Shown piece after piece: positions 43,557 through 52,019 of a stretch of DNA of 62,194 nucleotides; positions within the stretch are counted from its first letter, which is position 1, and each line of letters opens with the position of its first letter. The notes beneath the pieces are model-generated. The model saw only the letters and a program-made list of their open reading frames with translations. It did not search any database and was not told the DNA's origin. The DNA lies in NCBI GenBank assembly GCA_036844705.1, contig DAIUFH010000004.1, positions 1 through 62,194 on the forward strand, given 5' to 3'. This DNA comes from DAIUFH01 sp036844705. Lineage in GTDB: Bacteria; Bacillota; Clostridia; Tissierellales; Tissierellaceae. The translations under genes were made by a program, and so were the position numbers.

Positions 43557-44760
43557 TTCTTTGTCAATTAAATTTGCAAAAAGGATGGACAATATTAGAG
43601 CTTCTGAAATAAGAGAACTATTAAAAATCACACAAAAACCAGGATATATTTCCTTTGGAGGAGGATTCCCAGCACCTGAGTTATTTCCAGTTGAAGAAAT
43701 GATAAACATAACTAGTAAAGTATTACTTAAGAATGGCACAAAAGCATTACAATATGGTCCTACAGAAGGTTATCCTCCGCTTAGAGAAGCTATTTGCAGA
43801 AGGATGGAAAAAATACATGTAAATATGGCTCCTGACAATATACTAATTACTAGCGGATCCCAACAAGGTTTGGACTTTGCCGGAAAGATATTCATAAATC
43901 CAGGAGACAAAATAATTGTTGAGAAACCTAGTTATTTAGGCGCTATTAATGCCTTTAAGGCATATGAACCTACATTTATTGACATCGAAATGGATGATGA
44001 CGGAATGATTATTGAAGACCTTGAAATAGCCCTTAGTAAAAATGATGACATTAGATTTATTTATGTAATTCCAGACTTCCAAAATCCTACAGGTAAGACA
44101 TGGTCTATTGAAAGAAGGAAAAGACTTATAGAACTGGCTAACAAATATGATGTAGTAATTATTGAAGATAATCCATATGGCGAGCTAAGATTCGAAGGTG
44201 AAATCCTTCCAGCTATTAAACATTTTGATACAGAGAACAGGGTTATATTCCTTGGAACGTTTTCTAAGATTCTATGCCCTGGTCTGAGAGTAGGATGGGT
44301 AGCAGCAAGCGATGAGTTACTTCATAAATTTATTTTAGTTAAACAGGGCGCTGATCTACAATCAAGTACTATTGCACAAATGGAAATTGCTACATTTTTA
44401 AATGAATATGATATTGATGAACATATAGAAAAGATAAAATATGTTTATAGAGCGAGGCGTAACTTGATGATTGACACCATGAGAAAAGAGTTTCCAGAAG
44501 GGGCTACTTTCACTTATCCAAATGGTGGACTGTTCACATGGGTTACACTACCTGAATTTATAAATACAAGAGAACTTGCAGTAAAGGCCTTAGAACAGAT
44601 GGTAGCATTTGTTCCTGGGGGTTCTTTCTATGCAAACGGAGGAAATGAAAGATCCTTTAGATGCAATTACTCATGTATGGATGAAGAAAATATAGTAATA
44701 GGTGTCAAGAGATTGGCAAATGTTATAAACGAAGAAATGATGGTAAAATCATTAATCTAA
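43557..44760 (+). CDS. PLP-dependent aminotransferase (MocR/LysN-like, class I/II), exon 2
   Basis: This fold-type I aminotransferase is related to 2-aminoadipate and branched-chain aminotransferases. The frame shows KRMDNIRASEIRELLKIT, FGGGFPAPELFP, GSQQGLDF, a DFQNPTGKT segment that contacts PLP, IIEDNPYGELRF, and the PLP-lysine motif GTFSKILCPGLRVGW. Read alone it could start at GTG 43552, but that lies inside the IStron and has no ribosome binding site. With predicted splicing the protein starts M-L-T-A-S-H-V-S-L-S-I-K-F. The total is about 408 residues, normal for the family. A terminator follows. Confidence 0.9.
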
Positions 44761-44764
44761 AAAT

Positions 44765-44788
44765 CCCCTCTTTTGAGGGGGCTTTTTA
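44765..44788. terminator. Terminator between the aminotransferase and the phoR-like gene
   Basis: CCCCTC pairs with GAGGGG around TTTT, followed on the plus strand by CTTTTT. It is also placed to end the minus-strand pho operon. Confidence 0.85.
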
Positions 44789-44797
44789 AACTTCAGG

Positions 44798-45862
44798 TTA
44801 TTTCGGCAAAATTACTTTAATCTCGGTTCCTTTATCTATTTCACTCCTGATGGTCAATTTCCCTTTATGATACTCTACTATATGCTTCACAATTGATAGT
44901 CCTATTCCAGTACCGCCTATTTTCTTTGATCTGGACTTGTCAACTCTGTAAAACCTTTCGAATACTCTTTCTGTTTCCTCTTTTGGTATTCCAATACCTG
45001 TATCAGACACATTTAACACTATGTAATTTTCCATATTCAATATGCTTATATATACATTTCCATTTACTTTGTTATATTTAATAGCATTATCTAATAAATT
45101 GGATATTAGATCTTCAATCATTCTTCTATTTCCGTTAATTAATGCCAAACTACCTGTCAATTTTACCGATATATTCTTTTCTTGTACTATATTATTAAAT
45201 CTGTTTACTATTTCAGCTGTAAGCTCGTACATATCAAAAAGTTCCAAAGATTGGGTTTTCTTAGAAATTACTTCCCCTTCAATTTCAGATAACTTTAGAA
45301 TTGAATCAATTAATTCTAACAATCTGCTTCCTTCTTTTTGAATTGTTTTAGCAAATTTTATTGTTTCTTCTTCTTTGGTCATTCCTGAAGCTATCATTTC
45401 TGCATATCCATTAATTGAAGTCAGTGGTGTTTTTAATTCGTGGGTTATATTTGCTGTAAATTCTCTTCTATATCTCTCAGATTCCTTTAATTTATTTATT
45501 GACCTTTCAATTTCATTTTTTTGAGATTGTATTGTCCTTATAAATGGTTCTAATTCTTCATAGCTTTCCTCATCCTTGACTTCTTCTCCAGATAAAATAC
45601 TCTCTATCTTCTGAGTTGCAAGATGAATTGGTTTTAAAACATTATATGTTAATCGAGATGATAAAAAATACAAAAAGACTAGCATGATTACAAAAATTCC
45701 AACTGTAGCTGGCAAAGTCATCAACAGTAAAGATGAAATTGTCAAATGCTGTTCTGAGTAAGTATTGTGAATATCATAATAAAGCAGTGTAAGCAATATA
45801 GAGGTAATAATTATAACTAAAGATATTAATCCAATTAGATAATGATATATCCTCTTTTCCAT
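44798..45862 (-). CDS. phoR: Sensor histidine kinase, PhoR-like
   Basis: This is the membrane sensor of the phosphate two-component system. The 354-residue protein has two transmembrane helices (about 8-28 and 45-70), a HAMP-like linker, a HisKA dimerisation domain with FTANITHELKTPL (His near 143) and an HATPase domain with N, G1 (DTGIGIP) and G2 (GGTGIGLS) boxes. The extracytoplasmic loop is only about 20 residues, so sensing probably runs through PstSCAB/PhoU. It lies 1 nt after the regulator gene in the operon. Confidence 0.9.
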   Translation of the reverse strand: MEKRIYHYLIGLISLVIIITSILLTLLYYDIHNTYSEQHLTISSLLLMTLPATVGIFVIMLVFLYFLSSRLTYNVLKPIHLATQKIESILSGEEVKDEESYEELEPFIRTIQSQKNEIERSINKLKESERYRREFTANITHELKTPLTSINGYAEMIASGMTKEEETIKFAKTIQKEGSRLLELIDSILKLSEIEGEVISKKTQSLELFDMYELTAEIVNRFNNIVQEKNISVKLTGSLALINGNRRMIEDLISNLLDNAIKYNKVNGNVYISILNMENYIVLNVSDTGIGIPKEETERVFERFYRVDKSRSKKIGGTGIGLSIVKHIVEYHKGKLTIRSEIDKGTEIKVILPK

Positions 45863-45863
45863 T

Positions 45864-46532
45864 TTATCCTCCTATTTTATATCCAACACTGCGTATTGTT
45901 TGTATAAGCTTTCCAGAATCACCTAGCTTCAATCTTAGAGTTCTAACATGCACATCAACTGTTCTACTTTCACCTTCAAAGTCAAAGCCCCATACATCGC
46001 TTAATAGCTTATCTCTTGTAATAACCAAGCCTTGATTCCTCATTAAATAATACAAAAGCTCATATTCTTTATAGGTAAGTACAATCTCCTCATTTTTAAC
46101 CGTTACTACATGCCTTTCATTGTCTATACACAAGTCTTCAATACAAATATTGTTAGCTATCTTATCTATCTTGTTGGTACGTCTCAAAACAGCCTTAATT
46201 CGTGATATAAGTTCCATTACACCAAATGGCTTCTCAATATAATCATCTGCACCCATATCCAAACCCTTTACCTTATCATATTCAGCTGTTTTTGATGTTA
46301 ACATTATGACTGGGATAGAGGATGTTTTGTTATTTGCTCTCAATTTTTTTAATATTGTATAGCCATCATCTCCCGGAAGCATAATATCCAAAAGTATGAG
46401 GTCTGGTTCCGAATTATTATATAGTATTTCTCCACTTTCATATCCCCTTGCCTCATATCCGCTATTTATCAACGCATAGATTATTAGCTCTCTTATACTT
46501 TCATCATCCTCTATACAGTAAATTATCGTCAT
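45864..46532 (-). CDS. phoP: Response regulator, PhoP/PhoB-like (OmpR family)
   Basis: The 222-residue regulator has a receiver domain with acidic pocket EDD (8-10), phospho-acceptor Asp in LILLDIMLPG (about 50) and Lys in LTSKTAE, and a winged-helix output domain (about 125-220, RTVDVHVRTLRLKLG). It would bind the TTTACA/TTAACA repeats upstream of pstS. GGTGGTGAT lies before the ATG. It is encoded between phoU and phoR. Confidence 0.92.
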   Translation of the reverse strand: MTIIYCIEDDESIRELIIYALINSGYEARGYESGEILYNNSEPDLILLDIMLPGDDGYTILKKLRANNKTSSIPVIMLTSKTAEYDKVKGLDMGADDYIEKPFGVMELISRIKAVLRRTNKIDKIANNICIEDLCIDNERHVVTVKNEEIVLTYKEYELLYYLMRNQGLVITRDKLLSDVWGFDFEGESRTVDVHVRTLRLKLGDSGKLIQTIRSVGYKIGG

Positions 46533-46546
46533 AATATCACCACCAA

Positions 46547-47200
46547 TTATTTTATACCGCTATAATGTTCTCCTGTAATTGAAAAGTATACCCATTCCGC
46601 TATATTTTGAGAATGATCTCCTATTCTTTCAAAATATTTTGCAATCATCAATAGATCAATAGCTTGTTCACTATGTTCTATATTTAACCTTATCTTCTCA
46701 ATAAGTTCATCCTTTACAACATTGAATAATTCATCAACATTGTCATCATATCGTATAACCTTTAATACTAAATCTAAATCCATTTTAACAAAGGCATCAA
46801 TACTTTCTCTAACCATTTTAATAGTTTCCCTTGCCATTTGAGGTATATGGACTAATTCTTTAAAATATTGTTCACTAGCTAATCTAACAGTTATTTCAGA
46901 GATATCAGCAGCTTGATCTCCTATCCTCTCCATATCAGTAATCATCTTCAAAACAGATGAGATAAGTCTTAAATCCCTTGCAACTGGCTGTTGTTGTAAT
47001 AGAAGCCTTAGACAACGAGATTCAATCTCCTTCTCTTTTTCATTTACTTCACCATCAGCTTCAACTACTCTTTCAGCTAGCTCTGCGTTTTGATCTATTA
47101 GCGCAGTTACTGCTGCCTCAATTTGGCTTTCAATTAAATTACCCATTTCTATGAGATTATTATTTAATAGTTCCAATTCTCTTTCAAATTTATTTCTCAT
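46547..47200 (-). CDS. phoU: Phosphate signalling regulator PhoU
   Basis: PhoU links PstSCAB transport state to PhoR and also limits uptake. The 217-residue protein has two three-helix PhoU repeats, each with the metal-binding ERIGDQAADI or ERIGDHSQNIAEW motif (about 75-84 and 182-194). The start at 47200 (MRNKFERELELLN) is set by AGAGGTGATAT; the longer in-frame start lacks a site. It follows pstB. Confidence 0.96.
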   Translation of the reverse strand: MRNKFERELELLNNNLIEMGNLIESQIEAAVTALIDQNAELAERVVEADGEVNEKEKEIESRCLRLLLQQQPVARDLRLISSVLKMITDMERIGDQAADISEITVRLASEQYFKELVHIPQMARETIKMVRESIDAFVKMDLDLVLKVIRYDDNVDELFNVVKDELIEKIRLNIEHSEQAIDLLMIAKYFERIGDHSQNIAEWVYFSITGEHYSGIK

Positions 47201-47219
47201 TATATCACCTCTTAGTCTT

Positions 47220-47972
47220 TTAACCAAATCTACCAGTAATATAGTCCTCTGTACGTTTATCCTTAGGAACGGAGAATATATCTACGGTTTTACCAAATTC
47301 AACTACTTCTCCTGTTAAGAAAAAAGCGGTTTTGTCAGATACTCTAGTGGCCTGTTGCATATTATGTGTTACCATCACTATTGTATAATCCTTTTTTAGC
47401 TCCTGCACTAAATCCTCTATCTTAGCTGTTGATATTGGATCTAGCGCACTTGTTGGTTCATCCATTAACAATACCTCAGGATTTACTGCTAGAGCCCTAG
47501 CAATACATATTCTTTGTTGTTGACCACCCGAAATTCGCAATGCGTTTTTATTTAAATCATCTTTTACTTCATCCCAAATTGCGGCGCTTTTAAGGCTATT
47601 TTCAATAATATCATCAAGCTTAGATTTATTTTTTATACCATGGGTCCTTGGTCCATAGGCAATATTATCATATATGCTCATAGGAAATGGATTTGGCTTT
47701 TGAAAAACCATTCCAACCCTTTTTCTTAAAATATTCACATCAAAGTTATTATTATAAATATCTTCTCCATCAAGAAGAATCTTTCCAGTAATTCTACAAC
47801 CCTCAACTAGATCATTCATACGGTTTAAACTCTTTATAAGAGTTGATTTTCCACATCCTGAAGGTCCAATAAATGCAGTGATTTCATTGTTTTCTATTAA
47901 CATATTTATATTCTTTAATGCTTGAAAATTACCATAAAATAGGTTCATGTTCTTTATACTAAACTTACTCAT
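47220..47972 (-). CDS. pstB: Phosphate ABC transporter ATP-binding protein
   Basis: The 250-residue ATPase of the high-affinity phosphate importer has Walker A GPSGCGKST (about 36-44), signature ISGGQQQRICIARALA (about 148-163) and Walker B VLLMDEPTSALDP. AAGGGGAG lies before the ATG. It is placed 1 nt after pstA. Confidence 0.97.
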   Translation of the reverse strand: MSKFSIKNMNLFYGNFQALKNINMLIENNEITAFIGPSGCGKSTLIKSLNRMNDLVEGCRITGKILLDGEDIYNNNFDVNILRKRVGMVFQKPNPFPMSIYDNIAYGPRTHGIKNKSKLDDIIENSLKSAAIWDEVKDDLNKNALRISGGQQQRICIARALAVNPEVLLMDEPTSALDPISTAKIEDLVQELKKDYTIVMVTHNMQQATRVSDKTAFFLTGEVVEFGKTVDIFSVPKDKRTEDYITGRFG

Positions 47973-47973
47973 A

Positions 47974-48792
47974 TTATCTCCCCTTTGTAAGCTTGTTGCT
48001 TATAAATGTCGATAAGCCATTTATTAATAAAACTATAATCAATAAAATAACCCCTGTAGCATAAGACTCATTTACATGCATACCTTCAGAGGATAGCATA
48101 TACATATGAAGAGCCAATGTACGTCCTGATGCACCTGAATGAAGTAGTGCATTAGGAACCTTTGTAGATGTACCCAGGGTAAACATTAGAGCAGCAGTCT
48201 CCCCTACAACACGACCTATTGACAATATTATACCGGATAATATTCCAGGCATTGCTACTGGAAGTACAACTCTAAATATGGTTCTTAGCTTACCTGCTCC
48301 AAGACCAAAGCTAGCTTCTCTTAAACTGTCATCTACTGATAATAGAGCTTCCTCTGTAGATCTAATAATAAGTGGCAATATCATAATTCCTGCAGTTAGA
48401 GTTCCTGCTAAAAGAGAATACTGAAATCCAAGTCTAATAACAAAGAAGAGCATTCCAAACAGCCCGTAAACTATAGAAGGGATTCCCGATAAAGTTTCAG
48501 TGGCTATTCTTATGAGTTCAACTAATTTATTCCCTTTTTTTGCATACTCAATCAAGTAAAAGCCTGTAAATATACCAATTGGAGTTGCGACCAACAGTGT
48601 AAGAAATACTAACATTACTGTAGTTATGATGGAGGGTAGCATTGAAACATTTTCCGAGGTATATTTCATTGAAAACAATGATTGTGTTAAATAGGGTAAT
48701 CCTCTAAATAAAATATAACCAATTATGAATAGAAGAATACCAAAGGTTAAAAATGCAGATAACTTAACTGCATATCTAATAGTCCTACTCAA
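47974..48792 (-). CDS. pstA: Phosphate ABC transporter permease PstA
   Basis: The 272-residue permease has six hydrophobic helices and the EAA-type loop EASFGLGAGKLRTIFRVVLPVAMPGI (split about 160-185) that docks on PstB. It overlaps the pstC stop by 4 nt, so the two are coupled. Confidence 0.96.
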   Translation of the reverse strand: MSRTIRYAVKLSAFLTFGILLFIIGYILFRGLPYLTQSLFSMKYTSENVSMLPSIITTVMLVFLTLLVATPIGIFTGFYLIEYAKKGNKLVELIRIATETLSGIPSIVYGLFGMLFFVIRLGFQYSLLAGTLTAGIMILPLIIRSTEEALLSVDDSLREASFGLGAGKLRTIFRVVLPVAMPGILSGIILSIGRVVGETAALMFTLGTSTKVPNALLHSGASGRTLALHMYMLSSEGMHVNESYATGVILLIIVLLINGLSTFISNKLTKGR

Positions 48793-49649
48793 TTTGCTCC
48801 TCTCCTTTTAACAATTAGAAATATTCCGTTAATAATCAAAATAAAAACAAACAACACAACTGCTGTAGCAATAAGTGCCTCTCTGTGTACATCTGCAGCA
48901 TAGGCCATTTCCATAACTATATTTGTAGTCATTGTTCTAACTCCCTTAAAAAGACCCTTTGGCATTCGAGGTTGATTGCCTGCTACTAAAATTACTGCCA
49001 TAGTCTCTCCTATTGCACGTCCGACACCAAGTATAACTGACGATAATATGCCACTTCTTGCTGCAGGCAATATTACAGACATGATAGTCCTTTCATGAGT
49101 AGCCCCAAGTGCAACACTTCCCTCATAATAGCTTTGAGGAACAGCACGAATTGATGCCTCAGACATTCCTATTATAGTTGGCAATATCATTATTCCCAGT
49201 AGTACGGATGAAGTGGCAATACTCATTCCATTTCCACCAAATATCTCTTTCATAATTGGAACTATTAGTGTTAAGGCAAAAAAACCATATACTATTGAAG
49301 GAATCCCGGACATAAGATTTACACAAGGTTTCAGTACTTTATAAAGCTTCCCATTACAAAATTTTGCAAGATATGTTGCTGTCAATATCCCTATAGGTAC
49401 TCCTAATACCATAGCCCCCATGGTTACATATACAGATCCCAATATCATCGGAAGTATGCCATAGGATGGTGGTTTATTTGATGGTTTCCACTGTGTTCCC
49501 AGTAAAAACTCTTTTAATCCATATTCAGCAATGAAAGGAACTCCACCTGCAAAGATAAAAAAGCATATCAATATAATCGATACTATTGACATCAATGCTG
49601 ACAAGATGAAAATACCCTTCATAAACCCTTCATAAGATTTTGTTTTCAT
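48789..49649 (-). CDS. pstC: Phosphate ABC transporter permease PstC
   Basis: The 286-residue permease has six helices and the EAA loop GSVALGATHERTIMSVILP (about 183-201) with GVGRAIGETMAV after it. It is the second gene of the pst operon, after pstS. Confidence 0.96.
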   Translation of the reverse strand: MKTKSYEGFMKGIFILSALMSIVSIILICFFIFAGGVPFIAEYGLKEFLLGTQWKPSNKPPSYGILPMILGSVYVTMGAMVLGVPIGILTATYLAKFCNGKLYKVLKPCVNLMSGIPSIVYGFFALTLIVPIMKEIFGGNGMSIATSSVLLGIMILPTIIGMSEASIRAVPQSYYEGSVALGATHERTIMSVILPAARSGILSSVILGVGRAIGETMAVILVAGNQPRMPKGLFKGVRTMTTNIVMEMAYAADVHREALIATAVVLFVFILIINGIFLIVKRRGAN

Positions 49650-49688
49650 ATACTCCCTCTCTTTTTACATAGCTTGTCATACACAGCA

Positions 49689-50609
49689 TTACTCGACAAC
49701 ATTCCACTCTGTTGTATCACCAACATATATTGCTTTCACTTCATCCATTGATAAATCATCTATTGGATTATCTTTGTTAGTAATTACTGCTATACCATCT
49801 ATAGCTATTGCACTATAGCTTAGTTCAGCCTTTTCTGAATCCTTAAGCTCTCTTGATGACATTCCTAACTCAGCTGTCCCTTCCATAGATGATTGCATAC
49901 CTGCAGATGAACCTGTTGATTGGATTTCAATTGAAACACCTGAGTACATATTCTGATAAGCCTCAGCTAACTTTTCCATTACAGGTGTAACAGATGTTGA
50001 ACCTGCCACAACAAGATTACCACTTTGTTCTGTACCAGCATATGCAGGTAAATCAGTTCCCACTTGAACATATCCTTCTTCTACAATTATAGCTTGACCT
50101 TCAGCACTTAATACGAAATCCATAAAATCTTTAGCAAGAGGGTTCAATTCTCCCTTATACGCTATATTAAAAGGTCTTGCAATTTTATATGATTTATTTT
50201 GTACGTTGTCTGCTGTTGCCTCAACGCCTTCTATTTTAACTGCTTTAACAGTATCATTTAATGAACCTAGTGATATATATCCAATAGCATACTCATCTCC
50301 TGCTACAGTAGTTAAAACGGCATCAGTTCCATTTTGGATAACAGCTTCTTCATAAGTTCTGTCTACTTCATTACCATTTGCATCCTTTTCAAGTATTCCT
50401 AATATTTCTACGAATGCACCTCTTGTACCGGAGCCATCTTCTCTGCTTACTACATTAATTGTCTTACTTGTATCAAAATCACTTTCTACTGGTGTTTCTG
50501 GAACTTCTTCAGGAGTCTCAGCTGGTGTTTCGGCTGGCGCTTTAGTACATCCCACTGCAAATACACTAATCATAATTGTTACTAATACTAAACTCAATAT
50601 TTTTTTCAT
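49689..50609 (-). CDS. pstS: Phosphate-binding lipoprotein PstS, circularly permuted
   Basis: The high-affinity phosphate receptor is anchored by lipobox AVGC (Cys21), with a PAETPAETPEE linker. The order of segments is unusual. The block that is normally C-terminal comes first (INVVSREDGSGTR at 51-63, AIGYISLGSL at 108-117, RPFNIAYKG at 145-153). The block that is normally N-terminal follows (VAGSTSVTPV at 201-210, GSSAGM at 233-238, SSRELKDSE at 251-259, DGIAVITNKDNP at 271-282), ending in GDTTEWNVVE. All phosphate-site motifs are present and the frame is unbroken. It is followed by pstC, and a Pho box lies upstream. Confidence 0.93.
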   Translation of the reverse strand: MKKILSLVLVTIMISVFAVGCTKAPAETPAETPEEVPETPVESDFDTSKTINVVSREDGSGTRGAFVEILGILEKDANGNEVDRTYEEAVIQNGTDAVLTTVAGDEYAIGYISLGSLNDTVKAVKIEGVEATADNVQNKSYKIARPFNIAYKGELNPLAKDFMDFVLSAEGQAIIVEEGYVQVGTDLPAYAGTEQSGNLVVAGSTSVTPVMEKLAEAYQNMYSGVSIEIQSTGSSAGMQSSMEGTAELGMSSRELKDSEKAELSYSAIAIDGIAVITNKDNPIDDLSMDEVKAIYVGDTTEWNVVE

Positions 50610-50648
50610 TTAATTTTATCTCTCCTTTTTTATTTAATTTACAAACCT

Positions 50649-50702
50649 AGTATAAAATACGTTTGTTAAATCTATTCAGGAGATATGTAAAGTCTATGTA
50701 AA
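50649..50702 (-). promoter_or_regulatory. Pho box and promoter of the pst-pho operon
   Basis: On the minus strand TTTACA (50702-50697), TTTACA (50691-50686) and TTAACA (50669-50664) lie at offsets 0, 11 and 33, all in 11-bp register, the TT(A/T)ACA repeat rule of Bacillus PhoP sites. TATACT (50654-50649) is the likely -10 and no good -35 is seen, as expected for a PhoP-activated promoter. Confidence 0.8.
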
Positions 50703-50710
50703 AACAAAAA

Positions 50711-50947
50711 ACAATCCACAATGTATGATTCACAGTTCACAATTGTTTAAGTAATAATGCTTATTCTGAAAAAATAATACTTCAATTCTTATGTCAACCA
50801 GAGACTTAAGGTATTTTGTAAAAAAACCCGAGATTCTTCGCATTGCTTAGAATGACAGCAACCTTTGTCATCCTGAGTGTAACGAAGGATCTCGGGTTTT
50901 AGGTTTAGGTTTTTAATTGTGAACTGTGAATTGTGAACTGTGAATTC
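50711..50947. repeat. Dispersed intergenic repeat, copy 6 (large stem-loop)
   Basis: The centre is a near-perfect hairpin: AAACCCGAGATTCTTCG at 50825-50841 faces CGAAGGATCTCGGGTTT at 50883-50900, with GAATGACAG and TGTCATCCTGAG inside. The outer flanks are the inverse of each other (ATTCACAGTTCACAATTG at about 50726 and AATTGTGAACTGTGAATT at about 50918). It lies between pstS and the mtnA-like gene. Confidence 0.75.
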
Positions 50948-50948
50948 T

Positions 50949-52010
50949 CTATATGATTAACTCATTGCCGACTTCATTATCCTTATAATATCTATGCAAA
51001 TCATAGGCTGAAAAAATTCCCTTATCTGTTACAACCCCACTTACTAAATGTGGAGGTGTTATATCAAATGATGGGTAATAGCCCTTGACTCCGTCCATAG
51101 CAGTCTTCACCCCCATGGCTTGTAATACAAAATTTGGATCTCTTTCCTCTATGGTTACAGTTGATATCTTATCATGCCCTCTATCCGGTATACCTGTAAC
51201 AAAATATGGGATTCCAAGATGTTTTGCAACTATTGCTATTTGATATGTTCCTATTTTATTGACTATGTGTCCATCTAAGCAAATTGCATCAGCAGCAGAA
51301 GTAAATAGGTCTACCTTCCTGTGTTCCATTACATAGGCAGGCATATTATCTGTAATTACAGTTACATCAAATCCTTGATCATAGGCTACGCTGGCAGTAA
51401 GTCTTGCCCCCTGAAAATAAGGACGTGTTTCAGGACAGATTACCTTAATATTCATATTTCTATGATTAGCTTCTCTAAGCATAAGTCCTACAATGGTTTC
51501 TCCAAAGCATTGGGTCATTATAGTGCCATTCTGTGGGAACATATCAACTAAATATTCAGCTACCTTATTCATCTTCTTATACCTGTTATTTACTGTCTCT
51601 ATGGTATGATTGAATATAGCCTCATCAATTCTTTCTCCCTTTTCCATAGCCTTCTCTGCAGCATCTATACATCCTCCAACTATTATTTCCATCCGTTTAG
51701 TCGTTGTAGGTCTTGCATGAGATAGAGTATAAGCAGCTTCATCTAAATAGTTTAACATTTCCTGTGAATTCATATTTCTTGACTCATAAGCAGCTAAAGC
51801 CATACCCATTCCAGCCGCTGCATAAGGTCCTGCACTTTGCGTAACCATATCAGCTATGGCCTGTGCAACATCCTTATGATTATTGCATACTACAAATTTT
51901 ACTTCTCTAGGATATATTCTTCTATCTAAAATCCTAACTTGTCCATTTTCATACCAAGCAACATTCTCATACTGTAGCATAAATGCTAAGTCTTTATCTT
52001 CTCTAATCAT
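50949..52010 (-). CDS. MtnA-like / eIF-2B alpha-family sugar-phosphate isomerase
   Basis: The 353-residue protein has the fold of S-methyl-5-thioribose-1-phosphate isomerase and ribose-1,5-bisphosphate isomerase. Matches include ARPTTT (MtnA: ARPTAVNL), a Cys at the catalytic position in MTQCFGET (MtnA: LTHCNxG), an Asp in SAADAI and VNKIGTYQIAIVAKHLGIPYFV. The replaced His/Asn around the Cys suggests a substrate other than MTR-1-P. It lies 9 nt after a purine nucleoside phosphorylase gene, which would supply a pentose-1-phosphate. AGGAGG precedes the ATG. Confidence 0.82.
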   Translation of the reverse strand: MIREDKDLAFMLQYENVAWYENGQVRILDRRIYPREVKFVVCNNHKDVAQAIADMVTQSAGPYAAAGMGMALAAYESRNMNSQEMLNYLDEAAYTLSHARPTTTKRMEIIVGGCIDAAEKAMEKGERIDEAIFNHTIETVNNRYKKMNKVAEYLVDMFPQNGTIMTQCFGETIVGLMLREANHRNMNIKVICPETRPYFQGARLTASVAYDQGFDVTVITDNMPAYVMEHRKVDLFTSAADAICLDGHIVNKIGTYQIAIVAKHLGIPYFVTGIPDRGHDKISTVTIEERDPNFVLQAMGVKTAMDGVKGYYPSFDITPPHLVSGVVTDKGIFSAYDLHRYYKDNEVGNELII

Positions 52011-52019
52011 ATTTCCCTC

